Positions 58,030 through 64,000 of a stretch of DNA of 64,000 nt are shown piece after piece. The stretch lies in contig WAEK01000012.1 in assembly GCA_011634665.1 (NCBI GenBank), forward strand, positions 1,283,001 to 1,347,000, in the 5' to 3' direction. The position numbers and the translations under genes were made by a program. Each line of letters opens with the position of its first letter. The first letter of the stretch is position 1. The notes beneath the pieces are model-generated. The model made no database searches. It saw only the letters and a list, made by a program, of their open reading frames with translations, and was not told where the DNA came from. The stretch is from Mortierella sp. BCC40632 (Eukaryota > Mortierellomycota > Mortierellomycetes > Mortierellales > Mortierellaceae).

Positions 58030-59038
58030 ACAAGCGTTCCGGATGATTCAAGAGCAGCTTCGCTATATCACCGGGCTCATCGAAAATAATCTCATATTCC
58101 GATCCAATGGAACGAAATCTCGGGCGCCTGTAGAAATTCAATTCAAGATAGCTATCCAGAAGCTTGCTATGTGGGATCTCTTACGGTTTATGAATCAATC
58201 GGTCCTGCTATGGGGGGGTTTCTGCAACAGTGTCCTCTTCAAGTTGCACCCTTCGCCACTATGTGTGACTGTCCTGTTGCCACTACCGCGCCTTCTCCCC
58301 ATTGCCACCAAATCACTTGTATAAATTAGCTAGCTCTTTCATTACTTTAATCTTCAGCAATAAACTGCCCAAGCAAAGACTCCCTGGCCTCTGACATTTG
58401 CAGTCTCTCCGGGCACAGTTGCTGATTACTACACTCGTGTTGTCTCAGCACTGGTTGACCTTGCCGCTGTGACCATTGTATGGCCGGATACAGAAAGGAG
58501 ACGGATTATCAAAGAGCATTTTGCGAAAGGAGGGTTCCCTGTTGCCTTAGGAGCAGTAGACGGGCTAGGTACTCAAGGCTACAGTCCCAGATTGCGAATG
58601 CTCATTTTTTCAACAAACCTCACTGTTCTAGTAGAGTGAAGATCGAGCATGCATTTGGGATGTTCAAGGGAAGATTTCCTTCTCTGACCAAGTTTGCATA
58701 TGTGTGTTCGATCAGAGACAGAGGTCGAGAAGGTGGTTGATAATATTTACGCGCGTGTGGTTTTACACAATATCCTCACGCGTCTAAATGAAAACGACAT
58801 TGAGTTGATGGATTACAAAGAACAGGCACCCGAAGGGATTGTTGGGGAGGTGCAGGTACCAGATGTCCAAGCTAGAGGAGAATCAGGGTCTTTTTCAAGA
58901 CCGGATGGGGTTCATGAAGCGACGATCAACTTTGACGATAGACGCGCTGTTGAACGATACAACGCTGTTATGAAAGTGCAGGGTGACATCAAACAAGCAC
59001 AAATGAAAGCAAAACTATTTAATGATCCATGGCTATGA
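58030..59038 (+). pseudogene. Harbinger/DDE_4-type transposase relic
   Basis: Scattered frames on the plus strand give MIQEQLRYITGLIENN, then SPGTVADYYTRVVSAL, VWPDTERRRIIKEHF and PVALGAVDG (first catalytic Asp). After an apparent internal deletion comes SRVKIEHAFGMFKGRFPSL and ARVVLHNILTRLNEND. The second catalytic Asp region is missing and several frame changes are needed. It is a decayed copy, distinct in sequence from the transposase at 60718-61870. Confidence 0.6.
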
Positions 59039-59124
59039 TGAGGTTACTGATTTCGACAAGTTTCCTCGACGGCCCTCCGATGCTCTTGTTGGTGACGAGT
59101 TCTTCCATGTAGAAAAAAAAAAAC

Positions 59125-59436
59125 ATGTCCAACAACAACCCCAACTACGACAGCAAGCTGCCGCACCGTGCAACTCATTTCATATCCTCACCTCAGCAAC
59201 ACCAGAACGGACCACCCCTCTTGCCAAGGCTACCTCCGACGGTAGACAATCGCGCGGCGAGCATCGATCTATTTCCATTACAGCAGCATCATCACAAATC
59301 ATTTGTACATCCTCCAGCTGGTCACCAGCCCCCACTCGTCCTTCAAGCACCGTCTTCACCTGTGTCGCCTCGAATCCCATTTGATCGCCGTCTTCTCTCT
59401 CCTTCCCCTTCCCCTCACCTCTCTCCTTCACCCTAG
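59125..59436 (+). CDS. Pro/His/Ser-rich small ORF (hypothetical)
   Basis: A 103-residue frame with its ATG directly after a short A run, rich in Pro, Ser, His and Gln, with no domain. It lies between the transposase relic and the Myb/SANT gene. It may be part of the Harbinger unit, for example an upstream frame, or chance. Confidence 0.25.
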   Translation: MSNNNPNYDSKLPHRATHFISSPQQHQNGPPLLPRLPPTVDNRAASIDLFPLQQHHHKSFVHPPAGHQPPLVLQAPSSPVSPRIPFDRRLLSPSPSPHLSPSP

Positions 59437-59484
59437 TTTGACGCAACTACTACAAGAGCGTAGCCTGCTATCCCGGAGATAGGC

Positions 59485-60546
59485 ATGTCCAGACGACAAC
59501 AGACCAGGCAGCTACGTCAAATAGTGCCCATATCAACTCCGGAGACCACTGTACAATCCTCGACTTCGCGGGCACCCTCAGTAGCTCCTTCCACCACCAT
59601 AGATGGAGGAGTCAAGTTTTCATTATTCTGGGTACAGGAGGGGATGGATACTTTTTTTGACTGGTTCACCGATCCACACAACTACGCCAGATTGCAGAAG
59701 AAAAATCCAGTTGCGGGACAGAAACAGTCTGATCTTCATAAGGAGGTATGCCAGTTGACCAATAGTAGGCATGGGACTTCATGGACAGAATCACAGGTCA
59801 AGTCCAAAATCGCCTATGTCAAGAAGAAGTACCGTGAGGCAGCAGCACTCAACTCCACGGGTGAAGGGCCTGTTCTTCAAAGGCAAGAAGCTGTCTGCCC
59901 ACTCTTTGTTCGACTTGACACAGTTCTCGGATCTAGTCTCTCAGCAAACCCATCCCCGCCCCGACAGACTAGAGGCCGAGGAGAAGGTATTGTCAGCTCA
60001 GAAGATTCAGAAGAGGACACTAGCGACCTAGAAACAGTTGACAGAGACTCTGATACCGCTTCTCAAGCAGGTACCGTACTTTTTCTCTGTAATCTCGATG
60101 GTTGGGCGACTTCTCCATTATTAATTTTTCAAGCCGCTTCTTTTTCTATTTTTTATTTTTTTGTAGATGTGACCACAAGTGGCCAGATTGACACCAAGCA
60201 TCTTAATAAGCGACGGAAACGAGAAGGACTTACACTTGCAGTACTCAGCAGCTCTATTGACAGAATACAACAATTTGCAGAGAAAGCCAGAGCCGATCTA
60301 AGGTCAAGGGAGCAAGCAATTGAAAGTCAGGAGCGCGATTTGGCGGAGAAGCTGTTGCGAATGTCTGACGAGGCCAACAAGCGGGCAGAAGAAGCACGGG
60401 CGCAGTTAAGACAGGAGCTTGCAGCGGAAAGGACCGAGTTCAAAAAAGAGATGGCTTTAGAGAGGGAGGATCTCAAGCGTGAAAGGGAAGATCTAAAACG
60501 CGACCGAGCAAATTTTATGGAAGAACGTGAAGTCACTCAAAGCTGA
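59485..60546 (+). CDS. Myb/SANT-like protein of a PIF/Harbinger element
   Basis: Two exons, 59485-60070 and 60167-60546, give 321 residues; the 96-base intron is also open in frame. A Myb/SANT-like domain (about residues 45-120: FFDWFTDPHNYARLQ, then TESQVKSKIAYVKKKYREAA) is of the type seen in the second protein of PIF/Harbinger transposons, which helps the transposase reach DNA or the nucleus. A Ser/Asp-rich acidic linker follows, then a basic KRRKRE and a long coiled coil (EKARADLRSREQAIE...LKREREDLKRDRANF). It converges with the transposase gene 170 bases away, as in complete Harbinger units. Confidence 0.72.
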   Translation: MSRRQQTRQLRQIVPISTPETTVQSSTSRAPSVAPSTTIDGGVKFSLFWVQEGMDTFFDWFTDPHNYARLQKKNPVAGQKQSDLHKEVCQLTNSRHGTSWTESQVKSKIAYVKKKYREAAALNSTGEGPVLQRQEAVCPLFVRLDTVLGSSLSANPSPPRQTRGRGEGIVSSEDSEEDTSDLETVDRDSDTASQAGTVLFLCNLDGWATSPLLIFQAASFSIFYFFVDVTTSGQIDTKHLNKRRKREGLTLAVLSSSIDRIQQFAEKARADLRSREQAIESQERDLAEKLLRMSDEANKRAEEARAQLRQELAAERTEFKKEMALEREDLKREREDLKRDRANFMEEREVTQS

Positions 60547-60717
60547 GAACTCTGCGATGAGGAAAGAGCTGGAGCTCATTGAAAGATTTCATTTCAGGAA
60601 CAAAAACTAGATGAAGTCATTGGCTACTGTGATTCCTGAGAACCCATCTCTTTAGTTTGTCTCTTCTTACTTTTGTCTTCTCTCTGTCGTTGTTCTCATA
60701 CCAGTTATCTACCTCTA

Positions 60718-61870
60718 CTAACGGTATTTCTTCTTTGTAGTGTGACGGTACATGAGGCGTCCTCTGATTCCAGTTATCCTCAGCATCGTCAGGCTCGCAC
60801 CATCAGGCTGTAGGAGACAAAAATTATGCAGAATTAAAGCGATAATCCAACGCGACACCCAGGCGATGTGTCTTTTCTTGTAGATTTTAACTGGTAGATT
60901 CTGAAGCGATTGCCACTTGAGCTTCAGCCAACCAAAGGCATGCTCAATCTTGACTCTTGCTGCCCCATGGAGAGCATTGAACCGATGTTTGTCCGAGGCT
61001 ACATGGGTGCCTTTGTAGCGTGGAATAACAGTAAGAGCGATAGCGTACTCTGCATCAGCCAAGAGGTATTCCGAAGCTTGGAAATATTTGTCGCGGTTTG
61101 CTTGTGAAGGTTGGTAGCTCTGAACGCCAGCGAGTCATTCATCGAGCCAACATAGCCCGTAGAAACAAATGTGAAACGACCCTTGTGATCACAGACAGCA
61201 GTGTATCCCATAGCATAGACACACTTGCGAGTATTCCAAGAAATTGTGTCGTAAGATGGGGCTGACTCAAATGGAAAATGAACACCGTCCAGCGCGCCGA
61301 TTGCATTCGGGAAACTCTTTTCAGATTTGAACCGCTTGGAGATCTCTGTTTTCCTTCCGCAGTCCGACCAGATGATAAACTGGTCCTCAAGGTCTTCGAT
61401 AGCCTGAATACATCTCCAGGTGTAAAGGTTTACTGTCCCTAATCCGATGCCCATCGTAAAAGCAACTTTGTGTGTCGAAATATTCTTTGTTCCAAGGCGA
61501 TAAAGTGTAACTATGAGCTGGACCCTGACAGGCGCTTGTGGTCGAGATAGGTCTTGGCTCTGGAGTATCCGATTATCCTGTATCAGAATAAGAAGAGAGT
61601 CGAATTGCACTGGTGTAAGGCGAACAATGTTCCTGAATTTGTCAGGACTGTATTGGAACAGAACTTCGTCCCTTAGGACCGTTGAAAATGGTACACGCAT
61701 TCGAGGCGTCAGATAGCGGGAAGTGTAGAGTAGGCAGAGTATCTCGCAGTAAAGTAGACAAGTGGTATGTAGGGATGTATGCCACGACTCTCATTGCAGG
61801 TCTGGATGAACTTGTCTTCAAACAGTTGAATTAGAAGCCGGCGCTCAGTGTATCGGCGTCTGGGAGGCAT
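60718..61870 (-). pseudogene. PIF/Harbinger transposase (DDE_Tnp_4), frameshifted
   Basis: ATG 61870-61868 opens MPPRRRYTERR. The main frame (about 61724 down to 61075) has MRVPFSTVLRDE, TLYRLGTKN, then AIGALDGVHFPFE (first catalytic Asp) and FVSTGYVGSMNDSLAFR (second Asp). The chain then changes frame near 61075-61110. It resumes with EYLLADAEYAIALTVIPRYKG and KIEHAFGWLKLKWQSL, containing the final acidic residue. A second frame change lies near 61720. All catalytic landmarks are present, so the copy is recent, but as read it is broken unless undetected introns are used. Confidence 0.7.
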
Positions 61871-62095
61871 CAAAAGAGAGGTGGAGTAAAGTAAAAAAAA
61901 ATTAAGAGAAAACACACAATGGCTGCTCGTTTGGATATTCTCCACGAAGTTCATTGGCAAGTCCTTTGACCAATATATTTTGACTACTAAGAATAATTCT
62001 TCAAGCGATTTGTTGAAAAAGATTCTACTGCACTTCACTTCCACACTCACTCACACCCTTGCACATTTTCTGCTACAACCACTACATCCCCCATC

Positions 62096-63581
62096 ATGGT
62101 CGCTAGCGACTTAACACTGTTTTGTCTTGTTGATGGAGCTACTTTCTCCAACGCGTTCCCTGTCTCCACCACAACAGCATCAACAGTTGGAGAACTCAAA
62201 GGCCTCATCAAGGCCAAGAAGCCCAACGATTTCCAGGGCATTGATGCAGACAAGCTCACTCTCTGGTGTGTCTCCATTCCCACGACCACAGCCAAGAAAC
62301 ACAAGCCAATCACCCTGCTCAAGATTAAATCTCCAACAGAGCTTAACCCAATGGATGACCTTGTTGATGTTTTTGATAAGGATCTGCCCAAGAAGGCAGT
62401 CCACCTCATCGTCGAACCACCATCGCAACGGCAGGGTAATTGGGAACTACTAATTACGTTGTAGATGACCTCCGCCTTCACACACACTAATGTGCTAAAG
62501 CATTTTCTTTTTTAAAAATGTAGGCTTTGAAGTCGTCATGCTCGAGTCAGGATTTGTGAACAAAGAGACCACGTTCTCCTGGGTGGTCGATAAAAAAAGA
62601 GCAACTTTGGATGATCTGTGGACGGAAATCTTTCGACATCTTGTCTCTCTTGGCTCTGATTACAAACAGGATAGCTTGAGAATAATCGCGGGACCCCAAG
62701 AACTGAAGCCAACAGCCATAAATAGCGACGAGGACTTGCGCAGATCACTCCGAGACGCCTTCGCATCAAACAATTCCAAATTATCAATCGGTCTGGAGAT
62801 CGCATTCAAAAGCTTTAGCAAGTGGACTTTCAAAGACGTCTGTAGGTCATTTTGCTTCCCTACGTCCGCCGACCCTAGTATCAATGTGCTGCCTCCATTT
62901 GACAACATACAGTCAGCGCAACTGGATACAAATCAAACGAAAATTCTAGACGACCTTATCAAAGATGTTGGACTGAAGAGCAGAGTTTTGAAGTTACAAA
63001 GCGCAAATGAGGCTACCAAGTCATTGATTGTTTTTTTGTTTTTAGCTGCAGCAACATTGATATTTGAAAACGACTTCTATCTTACAGCTCAGCAAAAAGT
63101 CTACGGACAGCGAGGACAGGGGCATGTCGACTTCTCGGTGCTTTCGAGAGAAGATGATCACATCCTGAATGTGACAGAGGTCAAAAAAGAAGATTTCAAT
63201 CAAGGATATGCCCAGAACATCCTCCAGCTTGAGACAACTATGCTATCAAGGAAGCGCAGGTGCGAATTGCATCATATCGATGGAGAGGAGCCTCCAAGGA
63301 AGCCGAAGTCCTTTGGGATCGTCACAGATTCTCAGAGGTGGGCTTTCCTTGAATGCACGCTACAGAGCGACGGCTCAGTTTCGTTTAGGGCAAGCATGAT
63401 CAAAGATGAGATTGTCTACAATAAGGGTATCATGGAGGAAGGCATTGAGTCGATTTTCAAAAAGATCGTTTGGCTTTGGTCACAAATGAAGGATGAAATC
63501 GATCCACCCACGTGTGATCGCGACTTGCAGGTGCGGAACGTCTCACCGAACGCCAAGAGGATAAAGTCAAGTCCTCTTTAA
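62096..63581 (+). CDS. Crinkler (CRN) family protein with PD-(D/E)XK-like C-terminus
   Basis: Exons 62096-62435 and 62524-63581 close in phase to 465 residues. The N-terminus (LTLFCLVDGATFSNAF, then TVGELKGLIKAKKPNDF, ADKLTLWCVSIP) is the ubiquitin-like CRN header. A second header-like block (TFSWVVDKKRATLDDLW, DSLRIIAG, SDEDLRRSLRDAF) leads to FSKWTFKDVCRSF. The C-terminal domain has GQGHVDFSVL followed after about 16 residues by NVTEVKKEDFNQG. This D...ExK set fits restriction-nuclease-like CRN effectors. There is no classical signal peptide, as is common in fungal CRNs. CRN proteins act as host-directed or intergenomic-conflict effectors, often nuclear. It looks intact and sits next to the Harbinger unit. 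Confidence 0.85.
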
Positions 63582-64000
63582 TCAAATATGGACCCTCTCT
63601 TCGTACTCTCTTCTCTGGAGCTGGACTTCATCGAAATCTGTAATAATACACCTTTTTAACATAGCTTGCTAGTCATTCCCTTGAGTCTCCTATCCAATTG
63701 TCTCCTCTTGGATTTCGCAATATGTGATAGGGCGAGCCAACAGTTTATTCAGCCGTGATAACCATCATTTCTCAGGCAGTGCCTCTTTTTCCTCTGCAGT
63801 GTTTCTTCATCGTTCCTCTTCTTCCATTTCTACTTCTTCTGCTCCTTCCTGAACGTCTCAGTCTTGGGGGTGGTCGTTTACACCGTCTTGACTGGCATTA
63901 CCCTTGTTAGGAGGGTTGATCGAAATTTAACTGATTCTGAGGTGCCCGGGGATAGAGAGAATGAGTCCTGAAAAAAAACTCGCCTCCTAGATTTTTAAAC
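63582..64000. other. Downstream spacer
   Basis: CT-rich non-coding sequence after the CRN stop. I see no gene. Confidence 0.4.

Overview
The window is eukaryotic and fungal. Genes are split by short GT-AG introns (most 31-350 bases), the spacers carry many poly-A/T tracts and CT/GA microsatellites, and several protein families point to an early-diverging filamentous fungus of the Mucoromycota/Mortierellomycota type: a Crinkler (CRN) effector, a restriction-nuclease/kinase effector relic, a GT49 glycosyltransferase, a Fanzor remnant and PIF/Harbinger transposons. The lineage is inferred from gene content only.

Layout. 1-1621: 3' part of an uncharacterised gene family (copy A; copy B lies at 39653-42328). 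4238-7715: four short, Ser-rich paralogues that share a C-terminal motif ending Ser-Arg-Ser; two are intact and two are broken. 8588-9555: a secreted Cys-rich protein. 10254-12807 (-): a GT49/LARGE-like Golgi glycosyltransferase. 14276-18265 (-): exocyst subunit Sec5, ten exons. 20495-25682 (-): a large poly-Gln C2H2 zinc-finger regulator. 25683-35220: about 9.5 kb with no gene I can support. 35221-37147: tRNA-dihydrouridine synthase 1. 39653-47683: an accessory island with uncharacterised copy B, a broken nuclease-kinase effector, two CTCAA-repeat MITE-like elements (one with a perfect 8-base target duplication), possible transposase debris and the 3' part of a Fanzor gene. 48013-52277: a two-repeat Myb/SANT regulator. 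52648-55282: the RNA polymerase II elongation factor EAF. 55340-57530: a partly duplicated segment around a small secreted beta-trefoil-like protein. 58030-61870: a decayed Harbinger-type transposase, then a second Harbinger-type unit with its Myb/SANT partner and a frameshifted transposase. 62096-63581: an intact CRN protein with a PD-(D/E)XK-like C-terminus.

Two compartments are visible. Housekeeping genes (GT49, Sec5, zinc-finger factor, DUS1, Myb, EAF) have clean exon structures in which splice phases close. The 39.6-47.7 kb and 58-63.6 kb stretches hold effector-like genes mixed with mobile elements and pseudogenes. The candidates most likely to be undescribed are the small SRS-tail protein cluster and the two-copy uncharacterised family.
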